In this document: positions 42,880-56,774 of the stretch, in pieces
Numbering within the stretch: the first letter of the stretch is position 1
How the letters are laid out: every line of letters begins with the position of its first letter
NCBI GenBank assembly: GCA_009760855.2
Contig: WPIO01000022.1
Location: forward strand, 2,361,001-2,425,000
Length of the DNA: 64,000 nucleotides
Source: Cristatella mucedo
Lineage: Eukaryota; Bryozoa; Phylactolaemata; Cristatellidae
Reading direction: 5' to 3'
Made by a program: the position numbers and the translations under genes
The notes under the pieces: generated by a model
Databases searched by the model: none
What the model was told of the DNA's origin: nothing
What the model saw: only the letters and a program-made list of their open reading frames with translations

Positions 42880-43015
42880 CAAATTAAATGACGATAAAAT
42901 CAACTTACTTATTATGAGTAAACCGAGAATTAATCGGATACCGAAAAGAATCACCCTCTAAATTCGCTCAACGAGATCTCCTGCCGCTTCTGCATCGAAT
43001 CTGGGTTCCACATTC
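42880..43015 (+). mobile_element. LINE reverse-transcriptase fragment, plus strand
   Basis: VKLNDDKINLLIMSKPRINR, then AASASNLGSTFQN: the same block as at 41340 and 28438. Truncated on both sides. Confidence 0.75.
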
Positions 43016-43224
43016 CAAAATGGCGAGAAATGACAAAACGTCCAAAATGAAGTAAGTAGCATTCAACTAGAAACGTAGGGACGACAGGAAAGAAATTACC
43101 AGTGTTACCTGTACGAGAGCAGATATGGTCATGGCCCAAAAATTTTAAACATAAATTCCACTGTCTGCAACAGGCAGAGCAAAAGTGCCAGTCTCTAGCA
43201 GTTTTGTCTTATATGTTTAAGGCT

Positions 43225-43396
43225 GGTCCAACAGCCTTGCTTATATAGCGGCAGAAGACATTTGTCGGCAAACACTCCCGCTTGTAATGGGCAATTAAAG
43301 TTACCTCCTGCCTCAATGACTCAAACTCACTACCTCGATTACCTTCTGCCGGATTGAAACTCACTACCTGGGTCAAGTGTGAGCATCTTACCCATG
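43225..43396 (-). mobile_element. SINE-1 copy with internal duplication, minus strand
   Basis: Shows the 3' part ATATAGCGGCAGAAGACATT (plus-strand view) and two successive box-B-like units (GGTAGTGAGTTTCAATCCGG and GGTAGTGAGTTTGAGTCATT on minus). Confidence 0.75.
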
Positions 43397-43439
43397 GGCT
43401 AAGAATACAAGTTAAGGAGAGGGGCATCAAAGAAGCCAA

Positions 43440-43580
43440 GCTGGTTTGGTGAAGCGCTTAAGGTGCTCGTCCTGGTCATGGTCTGGCTGAGGTCGTGGGC
43501 TCGAGCCCCGAGGCATATGTGAAGCATCTGAATAGAGATTAGGTTCTCTTGGGGCGCTATACAAATGATATATTTTTTAA
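43440..43580 (+). mobile_element. SINE-2 copy, plus strand
   Basis: Head GGTGAAGCGCTTAAGGTGCT, box B GTGGGCTCGAGCCCCGAGGC, tail GAAGCATCTGAATAGAGATT and TTCTCTTGGGGCGCTATACA, then AAATGATA. Confidence 0.88.
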
Positions 43581-46003
<2,423 letters not shown>

Positions 46004-46785
46004 TCAAAGTTCCATTTTGATATGTTTCTCCTCTATCACGAACATATTGTCAACTAAATGTTCCAGATCCATCCAACGATTGTAGACTAACTGGGCAGCA
46101 TTACGTCCAGCTACTGCTGACATTTCCATTGCAGATGCCACAATTTCTATCGAGTTTGCATAGTACAGGTTCTCGTGAAGTACGACTGGTGGAAACGAGG
46201 CTTCCGGTGAATAGAGTGGATAGGCATACCAAGGCACTGCTTTGACCAATTCGTGAGACTCGAAGAGTTCGCTGATTTGGACACTTGTCAGCTCTGCCGG
46301 AGAAAAGACCTTGTACACTCCGTCGGTAAATGACGACTCATTAACTGGAGCTTGCAACCTCATTGAGTTGAAGAACGAGTTCCCTGTTACAAATATGGAA
46401 TCGGGGAAGTCATCGGGGCTGCTGAAGCCAAATGTTTTGTAATTCGGTTTTCCCTTCACAAAGGTGCTAACGATGTGCTTATACGGCCGCAGTATTTTCT
46501 TTGCAACATCTTGCGTGAACCCAGTGAAGATCAAGTTTTCTTCCAAGCCTTCGACAAATGGTGCTGCTAGCACAACCGCATCGTATAATCTATTACCACC
46601 GACCGACAACAGCCGATAACGAGACTTGGCATCAGAGCCATGAGCCGGCGGCACTAGCTCCACAGCCAGTACCTCTTCCGTCACCACGCTAGAAGCTGCC
46701 AGCTCCAGCAGCCCCTTGGCTATTAGGTAATTTCCTCCCTTCACACTCCACAGATCATTGTCCATGCCAACAAGGCCCACAAAGC
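46004..46785 (-). CDS. PCYOX1: PCYOX1 exon 5 (C-terminal)
   Basis: Acceptor TGCTTTTAG|GCTTTGTG; stop TGA at 46006-46004. Encodes LWSVKGGN, the HIVSTFVKG block, KAVPWYAYPLYSPEASFPPV and the C-terminal SAMEMSAVAGRNAAQLVYNR. Confidence 0.95.
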
Positions 46786-49700
46786 CTAAAAGCATCAAGG
46801 ATTGAGTGAGACTTTGAGCTTGCCAACGATAGAAAAGTGCTTCAACACGTTCTTAAAAGTGCGCGACCGTGGCTTACCCACAAAAGCGTGAAGGTTATCT
46901 GGAGTTTGCCCATAGTTAACCTTCATGGCAGCAGCTACGAGTTCATCAATGATCTGCTTACCAAGACCCAGATCTAGAAGTGACCGTCGAAGCTGATGCT
47001 GTGTGCTGTTGAGCATCGCATCAGACATGCTCAACAGCAAGTTAGGCAACGTCGTAAACGCCTGCAACTCTTGCTGCCAACTGTAAATGCTTACCTCCAA
47101 CGAACGGTTGCACAAATGCACTTGGCACACAGCCCACATAATTGTCGCTTTAACCGGCGATAGATACAAATAGTCAAGTGCGCAGCAACTAGCAGCTGTA
47201 TTCCTGGGGGAGCCATTATGACCTCTACCGGGCAGTGGTGCACACGACAAGAGGAGCTCTCCACACAGCATTGGTTACCAGTCAAGCAACAGATTGACTT
47301 CAAGGTTTTGTCGCTCACTTTTAGGTCTCTTCATTCTATGGCTCCAGCCTATCTTTCAGATATACTACCCCATCAGGCAAAGCATCGTACCACTCGCTTT
47401 TCGGAATCCAACAGTCTAGAAATACCTCGTACAAACCTTAAATCCTTTGGAGACCGTGCATTTAGCTCGTATGCTCCCACAGCCTGGAACTCCCTCCCGA
47501 CCTGCATCAGAACATCCCCTGACCTGACCACATTTAAAAGAAACTTAAAAACATACCTATTTAGGACAGCATTTAGTGGGTCCTTGTGATTCGTCCTCGA
47601 TGTGCTTATGCGTGCTGACACTGTTCATGCTGCCACTAACCACATTTGCATGCTGACCCAGTGCATGTAACCCCTAACCATGTTATTCATTTTGTTTGTT
47701 TTTCAAGCATGATTTTACTTACTATTCTATTGCGTATCACTTTGCAGCAAATGTAAAGCGCCTAGAAAGAGATTAAGTTCTCTGAGGGCGCTTTATCAAG
47801 TGCAATATTATTATTATTATTATTATTATTATTGACACAGGTTACGTGATGTTTTTAAATTTCGGCTCCGATGTGAAAAATGGCTGAGGCCTGGGAGGAC
47901 AAATGACACGTAGGTACTACTTGAAGGACAACAACCCATACAACCTGCAGATCAGCACGACATTTGTGAGCTTGTGCTGTTAGCTTGGTGTCACATCGAG
48001 CCACACGAGAAAAGCAGACTTTGAGCTCAGCGGGAGAACAAGAAGGTCCGACATATACACGAAACCGATCGAGCTGTGTGCAATCTGCGATAATCTGACA
48101 TGCATGCTGCTATTGGGGCACAACGCGGTGACGATTTGTGTTTTTACTAAAAAAAAACGCATCGTCGTGCCATAGTGTTCATGAAGGTGTACGGATTCGT
48201 GATTGACATATTGCTTTCATATTGTCACTCTTGTCTGCTCTTTATGACTGAGCCTACGGAGTCTGCAATGAAGCATAAGTTGGGTGGCTGACCAGCTACT
48301 GCCCTAACAGTCATCTCTGGTACAGAACCCCTGTTAATTTAGTATAAGGGCACCCGTCGCATGCATCGGTGAGAGATTGAACAAAGCTACAAAACTAATA
48401 GCCGAATTCATTGCATCTACTCAGCTTTACTCACAATCAGATGGTAAGGGAAAGGACATGGTATATAGTGCAGTGTCCAAAGGACTTTGACTCAAGCTAT
48501 TCACTCGCCAGAGAAATGGGACACTGCAAAAGGGGAAGGTACACAGTTCTGCAACAATTTAGCAGAGGCAGAATATTCCTGCACAGGGTGTTTCTTGCAC
48601 GTGCCTATTTTTTTTTATAACCATACAACCTCTCTACTGATCTAGACCAATCGCATTTGTTTCGTCGGCAGAGCTATCCAGGTGTGCAGCAACACACTAT
48701 CGTGTTCTGCAGGCAACTGGTTTCCGGTTGAATCAGTTCAAATTCAGCAAATGCAATGGGAATACTTCAGATTGATTGAACCTGCTAAAGCTAGGATGGC
48801 AGCAGGGGAATAGCCTTGACTTTGCTGTGGGGCAAAACCATTTAAGGGGGCTAGACAAGTTCACGGGAAAGCTTAACCTTGAGCATGACTGGCTCAGTTA
48901 ATGATGGCGAGTGACAGAGATCCGAATGGGGCATAGAGCTCAGCTGAAGGAGGAGGATGTGGCAAGGAGGAAGCAGGCTCTCGATATGGCCGTCCTAGGG
49001 TGGACAGCACAAGAGTTGAATGGCCAAGTTCAGAACATGCAAAAGTAATTGTCTTGGATGAATAGTGCTTTAAGATTTAAAGATACTAGGAGGTAAGCTA
49101 AAGTTAGCTATGTCACATGTAGTGACAAAAGTTGATGACACTCTAGGGCTGAGCTCATGGTAGTTGACGCAATATGGCAGAATGAGTGAGTTGTTACGAC
49201 TCTGGTCTGTTTCGGAGATCGTGAGTTCAACTTCCACGGACAATAACACACATTCCCTATTCTTTCTAGAGCTAAAATGTTTCTTTGTGGAGTTTAGTAC
49301 TGTATAAATCCTGCTGACGGTTTAATAAACATCTTTACATTCTCAGAACGATTAGGCAAATAAAAAAGAATCGTCTATAATTCCTTAACTATAGCAAGCA
49401 CTGTGGATTGACAAATCGAGACACTACTTCGTTACGGGTCGGTGATGGCTGCTAGATCCCTTGGCAGGCACCGACCGCAAATACAATCGAATGCTTCCAA
49501 ATAAGCACATTTACGAAAATAGCAAGTAAGAATCAAGTCGTAAGGTGGCAAAGGCTCCAACATACCGCTCGAAATCATTCAGGTACGATGCTGTAAGCTG
49601 CTGCAGCTTCACGAGCTGCGACCCATAGCGCCATAGCATCCTAAGTGATGTGAGTAAGCTGTAACGACTCGACTCGAATGTTAACTCATGGCCATCGTAA

Positions 49701-51196
49701 AAGGCAAAGGTGCTGCTGCCACTATCCTCATTCTTCTTAAGACCTTAAGAAACAAACGATATCAGATAAGAAAGCAAGCTAACAGATGAAAGATGTGCAT
49801 AACTATCAGCAGTCGAGTGATCTCAATGAAGATCACTTGCCTCCAGTGAAGTCGATGCTGCACTCAAGGAAGGTTAGATGAAAATTAAGCAAGGACAGAC
49901 TGAGCATCGCTGCACAACAACGGTAACATGACAGAATTAACCAATCGAAACTACCTGCAAATCGCCAGGCACTGAATGATGCAAACAGCTGCTTGCACCA
50001 GAGCCAATCAATGCTTTTTCGGTATAACTTCCCTGTGTGCTATAAAACTATCTTAGCTTCAAAAAGAGTAAGAGAAAAAGAGCCAGAGCTAGTAAAAAGA
50101 GAAATCAATTTGAAAAAGGCAAGGTCTAAGAAAAGAGTAATTAGACATAGAATGACAAACACGAAATAAGGCATGAGGCTACAGAGTAGCCAATATACAG
50201 CAATCCGGTGGAAATCATCAGCTCATACGTTCTGGAAATCCTCAAAGCAGCACGAATGAAAGATATAAAACACAAATCTTGTACTCATCTTCTTACCCAA
50301 CGTCTCCAAGAAGGATAGCATCTCACGGTTTCGCGAGTGAATCGCAGAACCGCCGGCTTCATAATCCATACCACTAAATGACACAACCCTTGCTCGGCCA
50401 CCGACTTTGCCCGCCTCGTAAACGGTGACTTTCAGCTGTGGTCCGAAAAGTTGCCGCAGGTGATAAGCACAAGAGGCGCCACCAACGCCTCCACCAATGA
50501 TGGCTACAACGAAATAAAAAGGCACCGGTAAAAATCTTTGCTTAAGGACCTGAGCCACTAATATGTACGTGCAGCTTTCGCTGCAAGTTCATGTGGAGAT
50601 CGTATGCGTTGACTATTGCTACAATTGGGTACACACTCAACTTTCTCCATGATTAGTAGCATAACTAAGGATGAGGGTCAAGAGTTGGACTTCGTCTTGT
50701 AGCTCAGTCGATGTTACCAAGCTCACGACAACACGTCCCTGCACTTTAGGGCAGGCGATGTCCTCAAGGCAAAAAGGAAATGAAAGTTACCGGTATCAGC
50801 AAAACAGAAATTACAAAACCGGCAAGAACCTCTGGAAGCTGCAAAAAGGCCGGGGAATCCACTCGCCGCAATTCCAGCGGTCGAAAAAGTTACCCACTGC
50901 TGACGATAGAGCATAAACGTAACAGAGCACTAATAAGTATAGGCTCTCTAGCTGGGACCGCGTATGGGACGTATGCTTTGGAGCACGCTAGGCCGCCGGC
51001 AGCATCGAGAGGAACTGCATTACACATCAAAGCTGGCGAATATTTAAATGAGACAGATACCCCAAGCTTTCGAGGTGGCATCGGTAATGGCACTTGATCA
51101 TTACTCCTTACCAATATTAGGAGCTGTATCATACTGAGATAAAGCGCTGCAGTGGCTTGCAGTCCCGACAACAATCAGATACAAAGGAAGAAACAT
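46004..51196 (-). CDS. PCYOX1: prenylcysteine oxidase (PCYOX1-like), complete, five coding exons
   Basis: FAD-dependent thioether oxidase. The family cleaves farnesyl- and geranylgeranyl-cysteine in the lysosome to free cysteine, the isoprenoid aldehyde and H2O2, ending the breakdown of prenylated proteins. I joined exons 51196-51112, 50503-50297, 49743-49566, 47080-46878 and 46785-46004 (85, 207, 178, 203 and 782 nt). All junctions are GT-AG and all phases agree, giving 484 codons and a TGA (family about 505). Residues 1-20 form a signal peptide (MFLPLYLIVVGTASHCSALS). The FAD-binding Rossmann motif AIIGGGVGG is at 29-37 with the ribose-binding acid at E58. VGGR (62-65), DYEAGGSAIH (75-84), VNYGQ, LWSVKGGN and SAMEMSA..NAA near the C terminus follow. 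The spacing of conserved blocks equals the vertebrate protein around exon junction 4/5. No break is visible, so it looks functional. Intron 3 (47081-49565) contains a LINE-A and a tRNA-like unit. Confidence 0.95.
46878..47080 (-). CDS. PCYOX1: PCYOX1 exon 4
   Basis: Acceptor CATTTACAG|TTGGCAGC; donor TTGTGG|GTAAGC. Encodes WQQELQAF through AAAMKVNYGQTPDNLHAFV. Confidence 0.94.
47255..47834 (+). mobile_element. LINE-A 3' end in PCYOX1 intron 3, plus strand
   Basis: Cleanest LINE-A copy: [72 protein letters not shown], stop, full 3' UTR, hairpin and (ATT)n. It is antisense to PCYOX1. Confidence 0.95.
47835..49160. other. PCYOX1 intron 3, unique part
   Basis: No ORF or repeat recognised. Confidence 0.55.
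49165..49370 (+). mobile_element. tRNA-like SINE unit in PCYOX1 intron 3
   Basis: ATGGCAGAATGAGTGAGTTG (box A-like), GAGATCGTGAGTTCAACTTC (box B-like, tRNA-like spacing), then an A/T-rich tail. Different from SINE-1 and SINE-2. No second copy was found in the window. Confidence 0.5.
49566..49743 (-). CDS. PCYOX1: PCYOX1 exon 3
   Basis: Acceptor TTTCTTAAG|GTCTTAAG; donor GAGCG|GTATGT. Encodes GLKKNEDSG, AFYDGHELTFESS and LRMLWRYGSQLV, which match the family's (I/F)Y(N/D)G..L.FE.S and WRYG blocks. Confidence 0.9.
50297..50503 (-). CDS. PCYOX1: PCYOX1 exon 2 (FAD-binding motif)
   Basis: Acceptor TTCGTTGTAG|CCATCATT; donor GTTGG|GTAAGA. Encodes the GxGxxG motif and YEAGGSAIHSRN. Confidence 0.94.
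51112..51196 (-). CDS. PCYOX1: PCYOX1 exon 1 (signal peptide)
   Basis: 28 codons plus one base; donor AATATTG|GTAAGG. It ends APNI and the split Ala codon (G+CC) leads into IIGGG. It was found because the phase and the APNI-AIIG join fit the family, not by ORF length. The start is the only ATG giving a signal peptide in frame. Confidence 0.85.
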
Positions 51197-52330
51197 GCTG
51201 GTAAGTCATACGGGAAGGCGGGGCGGATAGTATCCCAGCGGGCAACGTACATCCGGTACTGGTTTCTCATATTTGTGTGGCCTCCTGCACACTCTCAAAC
51301 GACGCAGATACTCAGAAGATCGGGAGTTTGTCAAGGGAAATTAATATTTTTTAGGGAGCAGAACTTTGAAGTTCGCTTAGCCAGCCGTTCGTGGCGCACA
51401 GAGTGTATTTTCTAGCGGGCAGGTGTAGGGCTACACTCGCCGTCAACCCACAGGACGCATCTTCGCGACAGCGGTAGGTCTGCTCTTTATAGGAACTGAA
51501 CTAATTGACATGCATTTGACATCCGCGAAACATAATTTCGTTCTAATCGATCTAGGCTTGTAAATTGGTGCCCTAACTTCGTCTCTCGGCTGATTTTTTC
51601 TCTGAGCTGAGAGCTAAAATTTGCGAAACGAGTCAGCTTCAGATACCCCACCGCTCGTTGGCGCAGCCAACGACCTTGGGAACGCCGAAGAATCCGCCCA
51701 GAATGCTGTGTCTCACTCATTCACTGGAAGTGATTAGCTCGCAGTGAAAGCATCAGTGCTGTTCTGGCATTTGTGCTTGCAGTTATTTAGTATAACTTCG
51801 TTTTCCAGCCACGGATCCTAAGAAAGTGAGTGCGAAGGACGGTGCTGAGAAGAAGAAGAAGAAGCTGATGATGTGCACTGAACTAAAGAAAGAAATGGTC
51901 TAAAAAATGACCAATGTGTAGTCGACTCGGTAAAGCATACGAGCGCAGCACGTCTACGATCTGTACCGTGCACTGAAGTAGAAGGAGTCGATGAAGGGTG
52001 TAACGTCAGCCAAGGGAGTTCAAAGAATTTCTAAACAATGGAAATCTATATAATCTAAAGATGTGAATAACGAAGCAGTACTTCTGTCTATTCACTTATA
52101 ACCACCGCAGACTCTGTGAGTTTGGTAACTTAATTTGAAATACCTACTTTACAAAGCGTCTAGGTTGTGATCTGCTGCTCTGACGCTGAACACACCGCTT
52201 TTCTTCACAGCCGGCATACTATTGACGGTGTCTGCACCATGAGCAATGCGATTGTTGCCATCTTTTATTACTTGCTCAGAGACTGCTTTGCAACGATGCG
52301 CAATGCAGTCATTAATAATAACTAATAATT
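51197..52330. other. 5' flank of PCYOX1
   Basis: No CpG-rich block of the kind seen at TRAPPC4. No TATA box or other promoter motif could be assigned, and the transcription start is unknown. Confidence 0.4.
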
Positions 52331-52334
52331 AATA

Positions 52335-52500
52335 ATAACTGATTTGACAGCCTCATTTGTATAGCGGCAGAAGAGCCTTGATGGTTATCATCACCGCTTG
52401 CAGTGGACAACAAAGTATAGCCCAGTGCAGGACTCAAAACCCAAGACACCGATCGTGAAGAACGAGTACCTTGCCTCCTGGTCGAAGAAGCAGGGGGGAA
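52335..52500 (-). mobile_element. SINE-1 copy, minus strand
   Basis: ACTGATTTGACAGCCTCATT, TGTATAGCGGCAGAAGAGCC and GGTTATCATCACCGCTTGCA (plus-strand view) mark the 3' part. The head is diverged. Confidence 0.82.
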
Positions 52501-52889
52501 TGATCGCAAGCCGATGACACTTATAGCAACTGGTAGGCGACGCACTGGTATGTGGACAGATGCATTGTCAGTTAATTGGTGTTCAACTAGCGAAGTGAAC
52601 CCAGGTTTTTTTAATGAACACATTTTTTGTGATTCATGACCAGCTCAGAAAATGCAGACGGGTACATCGACCATTCAATGCTCGTCAAGTCGCTTAAGGC
52701 CGGTATTGTATTATTCTCGGTAATCTGATCGCCAAGGTGGTAGTTAACACATTACTCATTAAAGTAAGAGGATGCTGTGAATCTGCCCGATACTTTGTTC
52801 ACATCGGCATATTGTATAGCCCTGCCACTAGTGTTGCAGTAGTCAGGACTGTGACGTGCGACTGCACTACTATTGGGCACCAAAAAGCA

Positions 52890-53450
52890 TTAGCATGGTA
52901 TGTTGACATTGTCCACGGTCAACCGTCTGTGCAGAAGGTCTATAATGGCAAAATGTTGCACCATAAAGTCGTTACCGAGAATGACAAGTACCTCTAGAAA
53001 CCTCGCAACAAGGAAGCAAAGCTTTGTTGGCTGAACTGACGGCACCTTGATTTCCAGCACAACTGCTCTGTCAATGCCAAAGCTCTTACTTCCTGTGGCA
53101 TTCACCAAGTTTTCGAGGTCAATTGGTATTCTTACACGGGTGCACAATTTCCGTGAGGCTTCGCAGAGCACTGTCGAGCCACTAACAATCAATGCTTCGA
53201 ACGGTTGGCCATGAATAGAAACAGAAATAAAAGCAGCTTAAAGGCCACCAGTTGCCAAGATCTCAGTACTGGTTGGCCGCAGGTGTGACGGTGAAGCCTG
53301 TCTCGAAGCGTGCCTACATTGACGACTACCGTTTCGTTGAGAAGGTTGCCCATTTCCCTGCTGTCTCCGGTTGGCACAGTACTTGGCAGTTCGGCCGAGA
53401 CCCGATACTTCAAAGCAGCGAATAGCACCCGAGTGGTTTCTCTGTGAACT
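52890..53450 (-). pseudogene. retroelement gag-pol relic: CCHC zinc knuckle plus retropepsin, inactive
   Basis: On the minus strand one frame holds a CCHC-type zinc knuckle (codons within 53376-53417) whose second Cys is Val and whose His is Arg. A stop codon follows, then a retropepsin region. There the flap-side motif normally (D)SGSTV reads VSGSTV, the catalytic Asp codon at 53184-53186 being GTT. Downstream blocks typical of Gypsy-type proteases are intact: KLCFLVARFLEVLVILGNDF and the HRRLTVD block. The order knuckle then protease is that of an LTR retrotransposon. No LTR, reverse transcriptase or integrase was found next to it. Known only as a dead copy. Confidence 0.8.
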
Positions 53451-54245
53451 TGGATTGTGGCTATTAGTGCAGCAAGCATCCAGTCTGCCGGTTAGGTTAT
53501 CGCGGCTGCAACAACGAGTGATTCGCCGGGCTCTTTATTTCTCTCTACTACACAGATCATTGAAGAAGTTAACTTTTTCATCGAAATCTTGAGCTGGCTT
53601 AGGCGCGCGTTTGTTCCACTCATCGCTCCCGTTGTCGGACGGCGCATTTAAAAAGTCACCCGTGTGAATGCCTTCTAATTCCTATCCGATGAACAATATC
53701 AGAAGCCGCTTTAACGACCTTCAAAACTTCAATTGATAGGTCAAGTGGCTATAAGGTTTTCGGTTTTCAAGGCGCTTCTCTTTGACGTGCACGCTTTCAG
53801 TACGAGGGCAGATTAAATAGTTTGAGGAGCATGAGAGTTGTTAGCTTTCTTTTAATGTTAGCAAGTGACCAGCTATAAGGTAAGTGCTATTATATTTTCT
53901 TAAAATGCTACCAGGCTAGCATTCAACAGCTTCTTCAATAAGCTTTTAAGGTCAAATAGAGAACATTGAATGACAAGGTGAGTCTATCTTATGTTTATCA
54001 AACACAATTTTTCAGAGCGCGAGAAAACCCATCGGCACAACATGTCGTGACCCATTTCGCCAGTGCTTTCCGTTAAAATTTTGAAGATTTTTCTCAGTTA
54101 AGAAGTGATGGTTTGTGCGCATTTCGCTTAAATTAAAGTGAAACCAAAATGAATTCGAAGGTATTCTTCCAAATGAGAAATCATTCTAAGACGTCTACGT
54201 GTCGAGTACCGTTAATATGACACGCGATGCTAATGTTCCTGGGAT
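53451..54245. other. no gene seen
   Basis: May include further decayed gag sequence just upstream of the zinc knuckle (53451-53650), but no motif can be supported. Confidence 0.45.
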
Positions 54246-54247
54246 TT

Positions 54248-55010
54248 AATAATACTATTTATAATAATATTACATTTGCATAGCATCCTCAGAGAACTTA
54301 ATCTTTTTCTATGCACTTTACATATGCTGTAAATGGAGCGCGACTTTTTGGTTAATGGTAACGTGCACAACGTCAACAAGCATAATATGGTTAGAGGTAA
54401 CCTGCACTTGTCAAAATGTAAATATGGTCATCAGTAGCATGCGCAGTGTCAGCACCCATAACAAAGGACAAATCGCAAGAACCCATGTAATACTGTGAGA
54501 AGCAGGTGCGATTTTAGCTTCTTAAATATCGCCGAGTCAGGGGATATCGTGAGGTCAGTTGGTGGTGAATTTCAGGCTTTGGGAGCACATGACCCATAGG
54601 CGTAGCCTGCAAAGTATTTGAGGTTAGTTCGAGGCAGACCTACGCGATTTGAATCAGAAAAGTGGGTGTCACTTTAGCTAGGCCGGTAGAGGAATAGTTC
54701 ATGAAATGACCTAAAGTGAGTGACAGAACCTTGAAGTGAGCAAGCTGATTGATTGGGGGCCAGTGCAGGTCAACTTAATGTGGCAGTTGCAACGCTGATG
54801 ACAAGCTTAGCTGCCAAGTTTTACACCAACTGCCTGATTGCACAGGCCGGTAGACAACCAAACAGTGAGTAACAGAAGTCGAAAGAGGGTTCGATAAATG
54901 CTGAGATCCAATTTCGGTGTAGAATCAATGTGTTTAAGCAGGCCCTAATATTCGTCACGTTACGTAGCAGAAAGTAGGCAGTCTAGACTGTATAGCCAAT
55001 CTAGTCGTCT
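54248..55010 (-). mobile_element. LINE-A 3' end, minus strand, old copy
   Basis: Minus-strand 3' UTR and hairpin recognisable (TGCATAGAAAAAGATTAAGT, TTCTCTGAGGATGCTATGCA). The coding part is decayed but colinear with the copy at 29268-29960, up to its LLSAT/RLLLLTVWLSTGLCNQAV region. Confidence 0.82.
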
Positions 55011-55179
55011 AGTACTAGCGATTTATTCGGACAGACTTTAAAGAATATTTCGCTGCGTCGTTAAGGCACCTCGATAGCGTCAAACGGCCTCGACTCAGCA
55101 CACTGTTCTTCCATTTAATATAACAGTTGCCGATTTGAACGCAGCCCCCGTCTTTATTGCCGCTGCACTTACTCCATTC

Positions 55180-55350
55180 ATAGCGATGGCTCACTAGGTA
55201 AGGCGGTTGCTTTCACGACCTCGGTTCCGAGGTCGTGCGTTCGATTCCTGCGGTGGGCGATTCTTTATCGCCACTGCAAGCGGTAGTGATAGCCGTAAAG
55301 GGCTCTTCTGTCGCAATACAAAAAGAGGCTGTTTAATCAGCTAGGATTTA
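55180..55350 (+). mobile_element. SINE-1, full-length reference copy, plus strand
   Basis: GCGATGGCTCACTAGGTAAG (box A), GTCGTGCGTTCGATTCCTGC (box B), body GGTGGGCGATTCTTTATCGC, 3' end AAAGAGGCTGTTTAATCAGC, then an ATTT-rich tail. Confidence 0.92.
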
Positions 55351-56245
55351 TTTATTTATTATTCATACTCGCAATCGGACCCACAAGTAGCCGCGTGTAG
55401 TCCACGAAAAACAAGGGAGGCTTTGAAGGTAGTCAAATTGACTATGTACACTGCTATTTTGTGGCACACAGCACAGCTGCGAAGCTATTGATTAAAAATT
55501 AAATAGAACCGTTGGCTGCAAAACTGGTCAACTAACCGGGATGCACACAGTTTACACAGACCATGTTATGGACACCCTCGTCGTTTATATGATAATAACA
55601 AGTATTTTGCTCGACGAGAATCGAGTCTCGATCCAGGTGCTTTACTAATCGCTGTAAGAGAAGCAATAGCCAAGAGTTAGCGAAAAGCAAGGTATAATGC
55701 AAAGAATATTTGGCAAGGGCGTTGCGACGACACTCGGAGCCACGGTTTAGTAGCACTCCTGCTTAGTGACATACTCTGAAGCGTGCACGTGCGAGCGAGA
55801 ACCGGTGAGCGTGCAAAGCGGAAATCCGGAACAAAAATGACCGGTTCGCTGTTAAACGAGGAGAGCTGAGAGGAACCGATGAGTGTCTAATGATGCCAAG
55901 TCGTTGCATGTGGCGAAGGAAGCCGCGAGAGAGTTGCCTGCTTTCGGTGCATACGAACTAAAGGGTCGACCAACAACGCATTCCAGATTAGTACTAGCAG
56001 CAGGAAGACGAATGGGAGCTCGGGAGCTGGTGCGTCGCGAGCGTACAGCGGAGGAGCAATGAGGTCAATGATAGATAGGCGGGTGCAAGAGACCTGTAGT
56101 CCAGCGAGAGGATTTTGAAGTCGATTCAATACTTGGAAGGGAGCCAGTGAGGCTCAGACAAAGGTCGTGCGGTTCGCGGCAGCTATGCCGCTGACGATAG
56201 GCCAGAGGAGCAGCCGAGTTTTGCGTCGGTTGCGGAAGATCGAGA
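55351..56245. other. no gene seen
   Basis: Unique sequence. A minus-strand segment near 55887-56129 may be decayed repeat. Confidence 0.45.
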
Positions 56246-56249
56246 GCGC

Positions 56250-56335
56250 GGGCCGAAAGTCATGCCCGACGGGAATTGTAGTGATAGCCGCTAAAGCTCT
56301 TCTGCCGCTGCATAAACGAGGCTGTTTAATTAGCC
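56250..56335 (+). mobile_element. SINE-1 3' fragment, plus strand
   Basis: GTAGTGATAGCCGCTAAAGC, TCTTCTGCCGCTGCATAAAC and GAGGCTGTTTAATTAGCC. Confidence 0.82.
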
Positions 56336-56774
56336 GAACTTTACCCAGGGGCGAAGTTTCGCACCTGAAAAAAATTCTGGGTGCCGTGGTGCATTGACGT
56401 GCCGTAGTCGGGTCGCTTTTGTCGCTGAGACCGGAAATTCTAGCTCTTTGTGCGAGAGTAGCGTCATCAGCCGGCTGTCAGCGTCCGTGATTGACGGCAC
56501 GCCACCGCGACCCCTCTACAATTTGGCCGAGCCAGCTGCTTGAAAGCACACAGGGGCTCGACGATCGCCGCCACCCAATCACGTGGTCGGTTGAGTTTTC
56601 AAAACGGAATGAAATGATGAGGCGAAAAATGTTAGCGGCTCCTGACTGTGAAGATTGGGAAAAGGACGCCATCGTAAGCTTACAGTGAAGCGATATAAAA
56701 GAACTCAACTCAAGTGATGGTGCCCACTCCTGCATTCGGTTTTGAAGTGAGCCGTTCGCCGCAGCTGATGCCGT

